NCBI GenBank assembly: GCA_002633005.1
Contig: NMRA01000219.1
Span: 7,576 to 55,133, forward strand
From: Phoronis australis
Taxonomy: Eukaryota > Phoronida > Phoronidae
Reading direction: 5' to 3'
DNA: 47,558 bases
Shown: one piece after another, positions 32,934-43,661 of the stretch
Position numbering within the stretch: the first letter of the stretch is position 1
How the letters are laid out: the number at the start of each line of letters is the position of its first letter
Notes under the pieces: generated by a model
What the model saw: the letters and a program-made list of their open reading frames with translations, nothing else
What the model was told of the DNA's origin: nothing
Databases searched by the model: none
Translations under genes and position numbers: made by a program

Positions 32934-33012
32934 GTCATCGTGGCAATAAGACGTTTGAAGATGTTCATATTCTTACTACCATACCAGACAGACGACGAGG
33001 TAACTTGTCAGG
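32934..33012 (+). CDS. Receptor exon 15: unrecognised segment
   Basis: Phase 1 in after CATTTTCAG: HRGNKTFEDVHILTTIPDRR. Two donors are possible. GAG|GTAACT (exon end 32999) leaves phase 1, whereas AGG|GTACAT (end 33012) leaves phase 2 and is the one that joins exon 16 in frame, so it is preferred. Confidence 0.55.
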
Positions 33013-33080
33013 GTACATTAACAGAGAGCTTTTGCAGACGTCACACGTCATGTTACAGGATATCGAATGCCTTTTCTGGC

Positions 33081-33224
33081 ACAAAGTTCAGTAACGTTAA
33101 GACTTCGCTAGAAAGCAAGACTTCGCGAGATTACGTGAGATATTTTGTGTATATACGTGACTTTGGCTAGATTTTAGCGGCATCCTAGGGTAGGCCTTAG
33201 GATTACTAAACTCTAGTACCCCGG
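33081..33224. mobile_element. Palindromic MITE, family copy 3
   Basis: Starts AAGTTCAGTAACGTTAAG and ends TTACTAAACTCTAGTACCCCG. Its core (AGCAAGACTTCGCGAGAT, TTTGGCTAGATTTTAGC) matches the reverse complement of 14528-14707. It lies about 70 bp past exon 15, in the intron. Confidence 0.7.
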
Positions 33225-34226
33225 TATTCGTAAAAGATTTGCCAAGTTGCACACAACTTTAACTGACAAAAATATTTTAATCTGTGCTGCACTCAGGCTT
33301 AAAAGGGGATGGTATGAAGGACAGATTTGGAAGAAATCGTGATAAAGTGCATTTAATTATTTTATTTCCAATTGTGGCTCTTATGAATACGATACATTAG
33401 TTGTTTGTTGCGTTACAAAAATTTTATATTCGCTATTCACATTGGGGTGATGAGATACATGACTAGTGTTAGGGCCGATTTTCTTTCAAACAAGGAAAAC
33501 CTTGGAACATGTTTGTCATCACTACTTGCACGAGTTCGCCATCATCCTTGAAAACGAGGTGTTGTATCCAAAGTACAAATGGTTCTGCCTGTTTGGAACA
33601 CAGGCGCTTTCACGTTGGCGTTGCTTGATGCTAAAACGCGCAATTGTGTCCTAAACAATAATGTACAACGATCATTATTGCAGCGCCACCAAAGTGTCCA
33701 AGTAGGGGGCACAGCGGTGTTCGGTCGGTCCGAAACTCGTCATCTGTCGTCAGCCATATAGGGACCTCACTTCTCAGTTTTCAATAAGATCCTGCAAGAT
33801 ATTAAGGAGATTCAGCCGCAGACGCTGGACGCCCAGACAGAGATGACGGCAATATGCATCCACATATAAATGTGTGAGCGAATAAAAATCAGAGCAGTGG
33901 TAATTCACTACTTGCGCAGTTAATTTTCACAGGGTTATCCACCACAACACTTCCCAACATGTCAAGAATAAACAAAACTAAAGATTATTGTCCACTGAAA
34001 ATTTTAGGGTCGTTGCCGAGGTAGACAGTTTACATGGTAGTCCTCGAAGGTTGCTAAAAGACTGGCCACCGAAGATGAAACCTCTCTCGCCGTCGTATTT
34101 AGGCTTGACGATTTCCTTGTTATCGGACGACCTGTAGCTGACTTGATTGCAGCCCCACCACTCGAATTAGCTTCCTAAAGTAACCTAATGAATGTTTCTT
34201 AAAGTCGCTGCTTATTTTGTTTTCAG
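33225..34226. other. Intron; possible retro-sequence fragment
   Basis: Open, protein-like stretches near 33579-33890 (for example KILQDIKEIQPQTLDAQ) appear in shifting frames with stops, with no splice phase that joins the neighbouring exons. A degraded mobile-element ORF is possible. Nothing is firmly identified. Confidence 0.35.
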
Positions 34227-34408
34227 CAAGTTGTTTCGCGATGTCGACCATCTCAAATATGTCGCCTATTTTGTAGGTTTGCCCTGTAGTTCTCCACCCG
34301 AAAAATTCCTTGGTGAATTTGTTCTAGACTTGCAGGAGACCGACATAGTGTCTTTCCATAAAACTAAATACATAGCCGAGGGTGATGGAACAAGAGCCGC
34401 TGGGTTTG
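34227..34408 (+). CDS. Receptor exon 16: unrecognised domain
   Basis: Phase 2 in, phase 1 out, 182 nt, after TTTTGTTTTCAG. The peptide contains KLFRDVDHLKYVAYFVGLPC, EFVLDLQETDIVSF and YIAEGDGTRAAGFG. It looks like a folded extracellular domain but I do not recognise it. Confidence 0.6.
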
Positions 34409-34614
34409 GTATGTTAACTGATTCAAGAAACTTACTGACACAAGATGACTAATGACATCAATTGTCATTCAATGTTTGAAGGTATGCACGATTTCGATTA
34501 AAATAGTGGTGAAATGACCAACCGTTGAAAGGGTTGGACGTAAAGTGTTAAGGACAATAATTACTAGCTCTTTTCAAAACGGCTATGAAACGCCTTTGTC
34601 TGTCAATATTGCAG

Positions 34615-34767
34615 CTGAGAGAGTGAATTATGCTGACGTAAGATGCTTTCCGAAGTATAACGGCGTAAGAATACTGACAAAGGTCAACCAGAAGAAGTTT
34701 CAGTGTCTTACCCTGCAACAGAATATGGATGATCAGACATATCAAGGAAACATGATTGTTGCAGCAA
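34615..34767 (+). CDS. Receptor exon 17: unrecognised domain, continued
   Basis: Phase 1 in after ATTGCAG; phase 1 out if the donor is GCAA|GTACGG. AERVNYADVRCFPKYNGV and KKFQCLTLQQNMDDQTYQG are in frame. Two cysteines about 26 residues apart could bond. The frame would otherwise run to a stop at 34826. Confidence 0.5.
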
Positions 34768-35529
34768 GTACGGAATGCATTTACAAGCTCCTTTGTGAAC
34801 TAATTTACGAGTGGATTGTTACCTAACGTTCGGTAATGAAAATTTTAAAAATATAACTAGGATGTGAAGCAACAGGACCGTGAAAAGCAGGAGGGCACCC
34901 AATAACTTGCAGGCGTCAGAGGCGAAACTTGGTGGAAGCCTTGATATGCACAGACATTCCAAAACAAATTTATTCAGATTTTTTAATTCAAGAAGGAATT
35001 GTCCCTTTGCAACTCCATAAATCTGGCACTGTGAACTACTCACACGGAGTAGTAAAAAAGTTTCTAAACTGGCGGAGAAAGTCGAAAAATATTTTCACGC
35101 AAAGCACAGCAACATCAAGGCATTTGCTCCAAACATCTAAAAATGTGAGACTACATGTATTTAAAATTTAAAAAATCCGTATATCGTTGACTGGAATCGA
35201 AAAATGGTAGTTTGGAGACCATTGTTTTGCGAATTACACAAAGACAATGACAATGACAAAACTATCAGCTCTACCTAACATGTAATTCCAAAAACTACGT
35301 TTGTTGAAGACCGTTATATTATAGGAAAACATGTAAGCGTGGTTGTCTGTGTCATTCGTTGTTCAGACAAGCCTGTTGGGAGTAAATATAGTCGCTAACA
35401 TGTCCATCTAACGCATTATCTGAAGGTTTCAGAAATGAGGTGTTCAATTAAGTATTAGCAATCGTAAACAAATATTTCAGTCTGCGATTTTTGTAGTACA
35501 GGTTTAACGTTTAAACCGTAATGGGCTGC

Positions 35530-35571
35530 AACCGGAATATGCCAACCGGAATATGCCAACCGGAATTTGAA
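35530..35571 (+). repeat. Short tandem repeat, 14-bp unit
   Basis: AACCGGAATATGCC is present twice, followed by a third partial unit (AACCGGAATTTG). Confidence 0.8.
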
Positions 35572-36157
35572 GTGGCCTTAAACCTATGCTTTCTCTCAAA
35601 TTGATCCTTAGTCAATATAGGTCAGAGTTCAGGGCTTTAAAAGAATAGACAGTTCATTATTTCTTCAGAACATCAGCTCAAGACATAAAATTTTAAGTCA
35701 CGGAGCACTGCCTGAACTTTTATGTGACTGGCCTGTATGAAGAAAGGCTGTACTGCAAATTCTTTCGAACATTAGAGATCCCTTTTAAACTGAAAAAAGA
35801 ACAGGAGGATACCAAGTTCAACGATAAGAGGCCTACATCGAAACCTTTTTTTTCTGAAACCACGGGTTTAATGCCGCTTTAAACACGTACTATAAACTGT
35901 AAACATTTTTGGGTGAAGGGTTCTCAACCCTCCCCGAGATACTCGGTCTCTTAAACTCTCCCCCTAGCCCATTTTAGATATAGATGACCTCATGCCTTCG
36001 GGAATTGCCTAGAGTCGTTCTGAAATTCAAATTTGAAAAACAATTCTTGCTATAATAAATGACTTACAGAAAAATCGCGCTGTACGCGTCCTTTAGTTTT
36101 TGTAACGTGATTGTTGAGCATAATAGACGCGGTAATCACCCAAGTTCTGTTGATGGG

Positions 36158-36408
36158 TTTATTTATTTATTTATTTATTATTGTGATATTTAAAATGAGG
36201 GTGGCCTCTTCAGTGATAGCACTGCTTTCCAAGAGGGCCCTCAACAAGAAAAACAATAATATAATACAATGGAGTAATAAAACAACAACGAAATATACGT
36301 AACAAAGATACAATCATGAATTAAAACAGGTTGATAATTAAGACAATAACTAAATGACAAATAATGGTAAAAAATTAACTAAGACAGATGAAATAAATTA
36401 AGAGATGA
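36158..36408 (-). repeat. 3' end of the non-LTR retrotransposon, inverted copy
   Basis: This is the reverse complement of the block at 51-297, with the (TTTA)n run at 36158-36180 marking the 3' end. Similarity stops at 36408 on one side and at the AAAT tail on the other. It sits in the receptor intron between exon 17 and the exons near 36.9 kb. Confidence 0.75.
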
Positions 36409-36701
36409 TTGCTTTGAATGCGAAGGGTCAATATGTGATGGTTACATTTAGGTATAAACGAACACTGATTGAAACTAGTAATGCATAGGTGATCTTTGTC
36501 AATCGTAAGTAAATCTCGTAAAAAAGCTGATCCTTTAGAAAATCTCGATTTTAGATGAATTTGCGAAAAATCGACATCATTCCACTTGGTGATTTTACTC
36601 CTCTGTTCTAAAGCTTTGAGAAAATGATGTTTCGGAGAATTTGAGGTCGATTGGTGACATCGCAACTCTGCAATGGCATAGTTTTCCTTTCAAAGAGTCA
36701 G

Positions 36702-36891
36702 GTCCAGATGCGCCTATGGCAATCTAGGGTCGGATGCGCAAAATTGGTGACTACCAGGGGAGGTGAAAGTGATAGCGATAAAAGGGATTTGGTAATTTGG
36801 AATGCACCACCACTGGGCGAAAACATTGTCAACCTGTCAGCGGCATACCCTTGTAATTTGCCACATGCCGAAGTCGAATTTGTGTCTTATA
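36702..36891 (+). CDS. Possible receptor exon: unrecognised, boundaries unsure
   Basis: A frame open here only reads VQMRLWQSRVGCAKLV, DLVIWNAPPLGENIVNL and YPCNLPHAEVEFVSY before TAT A|GTAATT. The acceptors available (AAAG, TCAG) give phase 0, which does not match exon 17's phase 1. It is offered as a candidate because its composition is exon-like, with two or three cysteines. Confidence 0.3.
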
Positions 36892-36980
36892 GTAATTTTG
36901 CCTCAATACGGCCCTGATAAGCGTACCTACTCTACGTCGCAAAAATCTCAATATCATCTTAAAAATGTTTTCGTTTTCAG

Positions 36981-37076
36981 ACGTTTCTTCGCTGTACTCA
37001 ATGTTCCTGGCTTGTCGGCTACGCTTCCGGTTGCCATCGTCTGCTCGCGCCAATATGTATCCCGTCACTATGAAAA
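36981..37076 (+). CDS. Possible receptor exon, reading frame ambiguous
   Basis: A good acceptor (TTCGTTTTCAG) and donor (GTGAGT) enclose 96 nt. Two frames are open. The phase-1 frame (VSSLYSMFLACRLRF...) joins an exon starting at 37559. The phase-2 frame (RFFAVLNVPGLSATLPVAIV) joins a larger exon starting at 37263. A transcript is needed to decide. Confidence 0.45.
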
Positions 37077-37558
37077 GTGAGTGATTCTTCTGGACAGTTC
37101 CAATTGTTGTAAAGCTGCAATAACCCTATGTTCCTTCTAAGAAGCGAACTTTTGTTTTCGATAGGCCGTTTACTGCTGTGAAAATGGTCTCAACTTGTTC
37201 CTTGCTTAGATGAGGAGTGGTTTCTAGGTTTTCAAAGAGCCGATGCTTTGTTTTTCCTCCAGTCTGTGCTCTTCACATAAAATGACACGACAGTACAAGC
37301 CAAATTGTAGAGTCTGGTCTCGAGCAACGAGGAACAATCAGTACTTTCAAAGGCCTGAGATGGTCTGCACTTTAACTACGGGACAATTTGAGACCAAATT
37401 CATAAGCGTAAGTATTGTACAAGTTGATTTCAGTGATGGAATGCGGTTTTACAACTGCTTTAAATTAAATAAAATTGGCGGCTTTCTCAATTTCCGTTTA
37501 ATGTCATGGAGCCAGGTTTGTACCTTCCTCAAGCTGAACGTTTTGCGTTTTCCTGTAG

Positions 37559-37696
37559 GGCGTCATCAAAGTGATTTCTCCGAAAGTCATGCGTCTCATC
37601 TGGTTGCAAAAAGGGAGGCAAGGTTTGGAGAAGGCATTGTTGTTGTTCCGAGTTTTGATGGTCCTTATCCAGACAGTGAGGACTATTTACCAACCC
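37559..37696 (+). CDS. Receptor exon before the Ig domain
   Basis: Phase 1 out through CCAACCC|GTAAGC, joining the Ig exon in frame to give DYLPTQFFEEGTDN. The frame RHQSDFSESHASHLVA...EGIVVVPSFDGPYPDSEDYL is trusted because of this join. The acceptor CCTGTAG gives phase 1 in. The same frame is open back to an acceptor at 37262, so the exon may be as long as 37263-37696. Confidence 0.6.
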
Positions 37697-38561
37697 GTAA
37701 GCATTTGGATTTTGGGAGTTACCAAGTGTGAACTGGGTTTTAAAACACACATCTGCAAAATCTGTTACACAATCCAGCATAAAATCACAGATATTTTCTC
37801 AAGTTCACGCCACACTGTAGGCATAAGAAAGTACATGTATCAAAACTAATTTGTTGTTCGAGTTTTAGTTAGGCCCCGCGTTTTCACCAGTCAACATCCG
37901 CCCAGTTATACTGAATGCTTCCTCGGCTGGTCAAAAACAGCCAACTTTCAAAATACGGTAACGTAAAAATGAAGTGATTTATTAACATATGAGCTCCTAA
38001 TATAAAATTTTCGATGAATTTGAATATAATTTCTTTGTACGAAAACATGTGTTGTAACTTTTCCTCGTATGTTGCACCAAATTAAACGGCCTATTGTCGC
38101 CGATTCCAATGCGGGACACACACTCGACAGCGGCGCGTATCGGAATCGCGCAGCGTTCACACCTTCGGCTTCAAGAAGACATGAATGCAAGGTTCCTAAC
38201 ATCAAAATTTTTGTATCAAGAAAACTACACTTTATAATGAACATTGTGAAATTGCCTGATAACAATTCGGACGAAGCGTTTTGTTTTTTCGACTATTTAG
38301 GCGACCCTTGTCATCCTCCCGGGGACTCCCGTACGAGCCCGTATTAGAGTGTGTGCTGAATAATTGAATAAAAACTTAAGTTCTAAAGGTAATGATTTTC
38401 ATCAATTTGAATATTAATTGACATGAAATAAACAATTAATGTGTTTCCGAAATGTCGTCCAAGTGCTGGATGGCTTATTAATCTTGGGTCATTTTACGCG
38501 CACACAGTATCTTAAAAGACACGCATAAGAAACTTTACTGATGATTGATTTTTCTCATAAG

Positions 38562-38819
38562 AATTCTTCGAAGAAGGAACCGACAACGTGCTGCAGTGTT
38601 TTGAAGGGTTGTCCAATCTGAACGTTCTTGATATGGAGACCACGTGGTTCAACAAGAACAAAGAGCCCTTAGACGAATCATCTATTAGTCTGACCCGAGA
38701 GGGAGATCTGTACTTTAGTAATGTCCAACTGTCCGTTTCCGGCTCGTACCACTGCATGATGATGGCCATGGATCTAGAGGGTGTGCCGATCAACAAAGTG
38801 TTCACTCATACGGTGGAAG
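38562..38819 (+). CDS. Receptor exon: Ig-like domain
   Basis: Phase 1 in and out, 258 nt. The first cysteine is in VLQCFEG, the core tryptophan in TTWFNKNKEP, and the second half has REGDLYFSNVQLSVSGSYHC, the standard L-x-F...G-x-Y-x-C pattern of an I-set Ig domain (S replaces the usual D of DSG). The whole domain sits in one exon with symmetric phases, typical for Ig modules. Confidence 0.88.
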
Positions 38820-39174
38820 GTGAGGGTCACCACTATCGAATCTGAGATGGCTCTCAACAGAGATGCTGTCGTGTCTGAGGGAAAATACTAATCAGCAATA
38901 TTGTATTGAATTGACCACCCGCTTTTATATGCTTGTGAGGTCAGTAAGATTAGGCACATGTGCCTATACATAAAAGACTTGAGTGGACAATTTTCTTTGA
39001 AAAACTTATTTTTTCAGAAATAGGCGCATAGACCTAAATGCGTGCATATACGATAGTCAGTTTGTCTTTAAAATCAAAATTGTCTCATCACTCCATCGTC
39101 AGAATGTTGGTGAAGTTACTGATGCGCGGCACCACCCCCCACACAGTAAAATCACTAGATCCCCTGTGTTTGCG

Positions 39175-39209
39175 CGTGCGTGCGTGCGTGCGTGCGTGCG
39201 TACGTGCGT
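39175..39209. repeat. (TGCG)n microsatellite
   Basis: About eight tandem TGCG units with one TACG interruption. It lies in the intron before 39290. Confidence 0.9.
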
Positions 39210-39289
39210 TTGTCAGAAAACTAGTCTTTCATACACGTTTGTTAATAGTTATGTGTTTTGTTCACAATGCAGCACGAAAAAATATGTAG

Positions 39290-39576
39290 GCCAGTTGCAG
39301 ATATTCGGGAAAGTTGTGTTGCCGAACCTGAACCGTCAACCTGTAGATCTTCTAAGAGGCCATTCTTCTGCTAATTTTTCGTTCACAAGAGGATTGCTTA
39401 TTTCAGTGTATTCTAAACCAGAGGTCGGCCTTGATATCAATTTTGCGTATGACACGGACACGTGTCATTCTGCGGCAACAGTAGAAAAGCAGCAGGCGAT
39501 CCGGAAAGACGTCGGCGATATAATATCGGACGAGAAATGTAGAGTAAGAAAATTCGAAACGCAATGTATGGAGAGG
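39290..39576 (+). CDS. Receptor exon: unrecognised domain N-terminal to the Cys-rich module, part 1
   Basis: Phase 1 in (acceptor AATATGTAG; the nearer AATGCAG puts stops in frame), phase 0 out, 287 nt. It contains IFGKVVLPNLNRQPVDLLRG, FTRGLLISVYSKPEVGLDI, TDTCHSAATV and DEKCRVRKFETQC. The pattern resembles an alpha/beta SEA- or GAIN-like fold only loosely. The last three cysteines are spaced for disulfides with the next exons. Confidence 0.75.
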
Positions 39577-40055
39577 GTACGTATCTTTGGAAGTTTTTTG
39601 TTCTACAGAAATCTTTTTCGGAATAAAAACAGGTGTCAGGTGGTTACCATGAAATCTTTAAAAAGTCTTCAGAAGTGCATATATTGGAAGGGATTGATTT
39701 TTGGTGGTATGGAGGTTGAACGGACCGAGAGGTTTACCTGTCGTTACTATGAGGCAAGAAACATTGGCGGTGAATATTGCGAGGGGCGCAAGCTATAGAT
39801 AGATTAAGCTAGTTTAAAGTGTACGCAACATGACTCTAGTACCTCAAAATAAATTTTATTATTATATCTTACTTGATTTCAGTGCCTTTAGTGCACAGCT
39901 TATAAAGAAACACGTAAAATTTGAAAAAAATAATAATTATGTACAACGTCATGGGTTGAACCCAAGTCGTTCGGCACACTGTTCGGATCAGCAACTAAGT
40001 GTATAGAGTGAAGTGAAAGTAAAGTATATTTAGCGTCGAGAAGGTTCGTAGAGGG

Positions 40056-40294
40056 ATGAAAAGATGTGTTTTCGGAGGCTGCAGCAACAGCAGTCAGACG
40101 GAGAACGTCTCGGTGTTCCGAAGGACGCCAAAGTTGCGCAGTAGTGGCATCGCTTCGTGCGCCGAACGAGAGTGTGGGACCTCAGCGTGGACCAAGTGAT
40201 TCTGTCCGGAGCCACTCTGTGTCCTGCCCACTTTGAGGAGTCGTGTTTCGACTCCAATCAGAGGAGATGTTACGATGAAGGCCTGCTTCAATAA
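40056..40294 (+). pseudogene. THAP-type zinc-finger domain, frameshifted
   Basis: The ATG frame gives MKRCVFGGCSNSSQTENVSV and FRRTPKLR. After a one-base frame change near 40138-40143 it continues WHRFVRRTRVWDLSV and LCPAHFEESCFDSNQR. These are the C-x4-C and C-x2-H ligands and the usual tryptophan/arginine spacing of the THAP DNA-binding fold. The frame ends at TAA within an AATAAA signal at 40290-40295. Without correction of the frameshift the protein stops early, so it is presumed inactive. Confidence 0.7.
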
Positions 40295-40328
40295 AGGACA
40301 ATATTTACTATTCAGAAACATCGGCTCT

Positions 40329-40529
40329 TTATTCAGGATCGTCTGTTGTATGACTGGGTTGACTGGCCGAGCCCGAGGCCGCTTCTCTCGCGGGAGGATC
40401 CAGTTCGTAAGGCCTCGAAGTAGAAAAGTACGCAGCTGAAAACATATCAAACTCGTTCTCGCTTTCGTGCAACCCCATTTCGTCATCCTGGCCACCATTC
40501 TCGTACATTTCTTCATAGTATTTGTTCAT
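40329..40529 (-). CDS. Acidic ORF remnant partner of the THAP relic
   Basis: Begins MNKYYEEMYENGGQDDEMGL and ends THTTDDPE-like, with 66 codons; the same frame is open further upstream (REFESDNDYEQE). High Glu/Asp and Tyr content is unlike random AT-rich DNA. No domain is recognised. Its position, 35 bp from the THAP relic and inside the same inverted ends, suggests that both belonged to one element. Confidence 0.35.
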   Translation of the reverse strand: MNKYYEEMYENGGQDDEMGLHESENEFDMFSAAYFSTSRPYELDPPAREAASGSASQPSHTTDDPE

Positions 40530-41208
40530 TTCTTGCTCATAATCGTTGTCGCTTTCAAATTCCCTACTCTCCGCCGTTGTTCAATGCTAGTCGCTGATCT
40601 CTTGTGTTCAACCCATGATGTCACATGGCGGGAAATATGAAAATTGGCAAAATTGAAAGATAAATCAAAATTTCGAGCTAATGACACAAAATAATCATGG
40701 ATTTGGCTGAATTTTACGTCATACATTTAGTCTGTGGCCACCGGTAATTCGAAATGTGCAAAAATCCATGGTGTGTACTGTTTAATCTGACCCCACGATA
40801 TTAATCTTTCCCACTAACTTCCGGTAGCGACATCGGAGTTCTAAGAATTAAGTGCCAGACGGCGTAGTTGATTTGCAGTCTCGAATGAATACCCGTGATG
40901 CATATGTCGCCGTCTCTAGTGATTACTTCTATCCCGCTGGTGAAGAGCCTTTCCCATTTCAAAGGAGTTGTGCATCTCCGCAGATTAATCCTGGTAATTT
41001 GATAGCAGTTGCCACGGCTGTTTAGGTCCGTGAGTTATGCTTTCCCGTTGACAGAAGCTCTGCAAAACAGAAGTTGCGACGTTAGTGGGAAAGCAACAAG
41101 ATGACGAATGAAATTGGACATAATCAGTCAATGAATACAATGTTTCAAAATGGGCATTATGGGTCAAAATGGATATAATGGGTCATAACAAACGTCACTA
41201 TTTTACAG

Positions 41209-41331
41209 GTAGGATCCACTAAGAACGCAGAGATCCGAGTGCATCTGACTCTGCTGCCTAGTACGCAATACAAACTGCCCTCATGCAAACATTTGTGCGA
41301 GAACAAACTCGTTCCGAGATATCTAACTCAA
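41209..41331 (+). CDS. Receptor exon: unrecognised domain, part 2
   Basis: Phase 0 in and out, 123 nt, between TTTTACAG and GTAAGT: VGSTKNAEIRVHLTLLPS then PSCKHLCENKLVPRYLTQ. It continues the domain of 39290-39576; the CxxxC pair precedes a helix-like end. Confidence 0.75.
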
Positions 41332-41875
41332 GTAAGTACGTACGTGGAAAACGTTTTTGCTACATGGTTCAGAGATATGGGTTGTGACATAACAACAACT
41401 AATACAACTGTTGCTGCCACTGTCGCTTCCGCCGCAACCGCCGCCGCTGAGGCTGCAAAGGCACGACAAGTGAAAAAGACAATTTTAAATAATGAAAGAC
41501 TTTCACGGAGCAATGACGACTGGTCAAGAACTCCTAATTTTGAGCGGAAGACGCATACGTTGACATGCTTAACTTCTTAGCGGTCTGGTCATCCCCTTTT
41601 TGAAGAGTGACTGAGGTTGTAATACCATTCGGTGTCCTCTCGCCCACGCCGCGCAGGGTTTATCCTTGTACAAATAAACACTCTATAACAACAGTTCACC
41701 AATTAAGTTTATTTTTTTCTTCCATTGGTTTTGGTGGAGTTTAGTAAATGGAATGGGTTGTAATCGAATGCGTCATAATTTAGACTGACACTGTTTTCAG
41801 TTTTATTTTGTTTGATTGTTCTTTTTGTATTATTGATTGACATGACCCTTGAGGTGATTTGTTTACTACAGTACA

Positions 41876-42374
41876 GTGTGGAACTTTCTAGAAGACTCTA
41901 GCATGACAGTGATTAATGCAGTCTGGAATATTCTAGAGACTAGCATATGTTTGTAGAATGATTGGGTAGATTCCGGAAAGTTCTGGCATGCATGTGCTTG
42001 AATTGGTGAAAAGTTCTAGACACAAGCTACGGATAGTCCGTAAAGCAGTTAACAGTTAAACAGTTGGAGTTACTGTTGAGTTGCTTTGAAAATAATCAGC
42101 CGTTACAGCGAGAGTATGCAGAGAGCCTGCTACAGAGACAGCAGGTTATCGAATCAAGGAGTGTAACAGTTGCTGGAAGTGTCTCAGAAGTTCATCACAA
42201 GTCAAGGCTTCGCGGCACTGGCTGGAGCGTAGAACAGACATTACGGCCGACGTTTTGTTTGAGAAGGCTTGTGAACGTACGGCGAGAATAATAAAGTATT
42301 GAACTCGAACGAGTCTTCAGTCTATCGTCGCACCTAAAGCTATTAGCACCGGTCTGTTAGCACCTGCGTCCACC
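41876..42374 (+). repeat. LTR-like block (possible solo LTR)
   Basis: Several TCTAGA-type short inverted motifs occur at the left end (GTGGAACTTTCTAGAAGACT, TATTCTAGAGACTAG). Near the right end, ATAATAAAGTATTGAACTCG holds a poly(A) signal followed by AGTCTTCAGTCTATCGTCGCA, split here as AGTCTTCAGTC and TATCGTCGCA. This layout resembles a Ty3/Gypsy LTR. No second LTR, primer-binding site or pol coding sequence was seen. Confidence 0.35.
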
Positions 42375-43661
42375 GGTGAGCCCACGCACGGGAAAAACGT
42401 GACAGACTGCTTCCTCAGGAAGTCAAGGAATTGCGATAAAGCCAACCATAGTTTCGCGATCCGTTATCCCGGCCTATCAGGCATCCGTATGTGTGACATT
42501 GAAAACTTGGACACCTATGGAAAACTGTAAAAATTACCATCAGTTCATCCGTTGCGTGTTAGTATACATGACGAATCGCTTCGTGAGCCGTTTTTCCAGA
42601 AGCAGACGCGTGAAATGCTGATTCACACTCGTTTGATAGTCGCAACTCTTGAGTGGCGTCCATGTGGCTCGCCCGTCAAAAGACCATGACGCAATTAAAG
42701 AAGGGATCGAGCACTTCAAAAATTTATCTAATGGGTGCCCTACTATTTAAGACACCAATTCATCCCAACACATGAGTGTGACATGTGTCAGAAACTTCCG
42801 GAAGTCTACTGCCAAACAAGGAATCCAAAATACGCTATTTTGGGTAACTAAATGAGTTCATTGGGTGCAATCCATCACACTTTTAAGATGTTGGCCTACT
42901 AGACATCATTTTCTTCTGCTTATGACCGTGTGGTCTTGCTAAGCCATCATCACGAATTCGTTGTTCATATATCGTGTGCAATTTCGTCGATATTGACATC
43001 CGTTTAGAAAAAGGAATTTCATGCACCCAGTCGGCCTATGATTGGATGGTCAGTCAACTGATGCTCGTGCTTGAATAAAGACACCGGTTTTTGAGTAACT
43101 TGTTTTAGCATGATAACGAGCATTCTCGCAAAGCTCGAAGGCCAGGTTTGCCTCATTGAATGACTTCTTGTCGACATTTATAGCCAAGTTTTCTCCTGAG
43201 GCCGAAAGAGTTGCTTTGAGTTACGAAATTTCTGTAGAGATCATGGTGTTTTGCCTAAGTCAGTTACACAAGGTAAACATCTGGGGTGTCAGGTTTCTCC
43301 AGAAAGTTTACAAGCAAGACGCATTATACTGACTCCGCCTTGCCTTAAGACTAAGGCAAAAATATCTTTGTCGCGTCTGTGAAAGCGCGAATTTAAAATT
43401 TAACAGTGAACAATTATAGCCAAATGGGACATCTGAGATTTACCTGCCTCCCGCTGAGGAATGGGGCTCAAAACCTGAAGTGCTGACGCCAGTCGAGGCT
43501 GATCTTACCCGACCGCAATGAGCAAAACTCGGGTCACTCGTCGCAGTAGAAAACTTAATTGGCACTGTGTTCTTGGAAGTCTCCAATATGTTGATGTTCA
43601 CAAATACACGCAGTCCTTTCCTTAGTCTATATAGTTCTCACGTAACGCCTATCTCTCGCAG
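42375..43661. other. Intron, nothing recognised
   Basis: Unique-looking sequence between receptor exons; no exon, repeat or RNA gene is visible. Confidence 0.4.

Larger units (their letters stand above)
39949..40618. mobile_element. Small two-gene DNA transposon relic with THAP domain
   Basis: Inverted ends share TCATGGGTTGAAC followed by a GATCAGC(A/G)ACTA motif on both sides. Between them lie a plus-strand THAP zinc-finger relic (40056-40294) and a minus-strand acidic frame (40329-40529) in tail-to-tail arrangement. THAP domains occur in transposases and their partners in P, Kolobok and ISL2EU/Harbinger elements. Which one this is cannot be told from the window. It lies in a receptor intron. 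Confidence 0.5.

Noticed and set aside
36375-36665. Minus-strand 96-codon frame next to the LINE copy, as a possible reverse-transcriptase end.
   Set aside because: It shows no reverse-transcriptase motif; its end inside the LINE 3' region is not proof of a LINE ORF.
40233-40439. Plus-strand frame rich in Arg/Gly over the end of the THAP relic.
   Set aside because: It is the antisense shadow of the minus-strand acidic ORF.
41239-41580. 113-codon frame with an alanine-rich tail.
   Set aside because: Only its first part (to 41331) is exon; beyond the GTAAGT donor it is intronic GCC/GCT-rich sequence.
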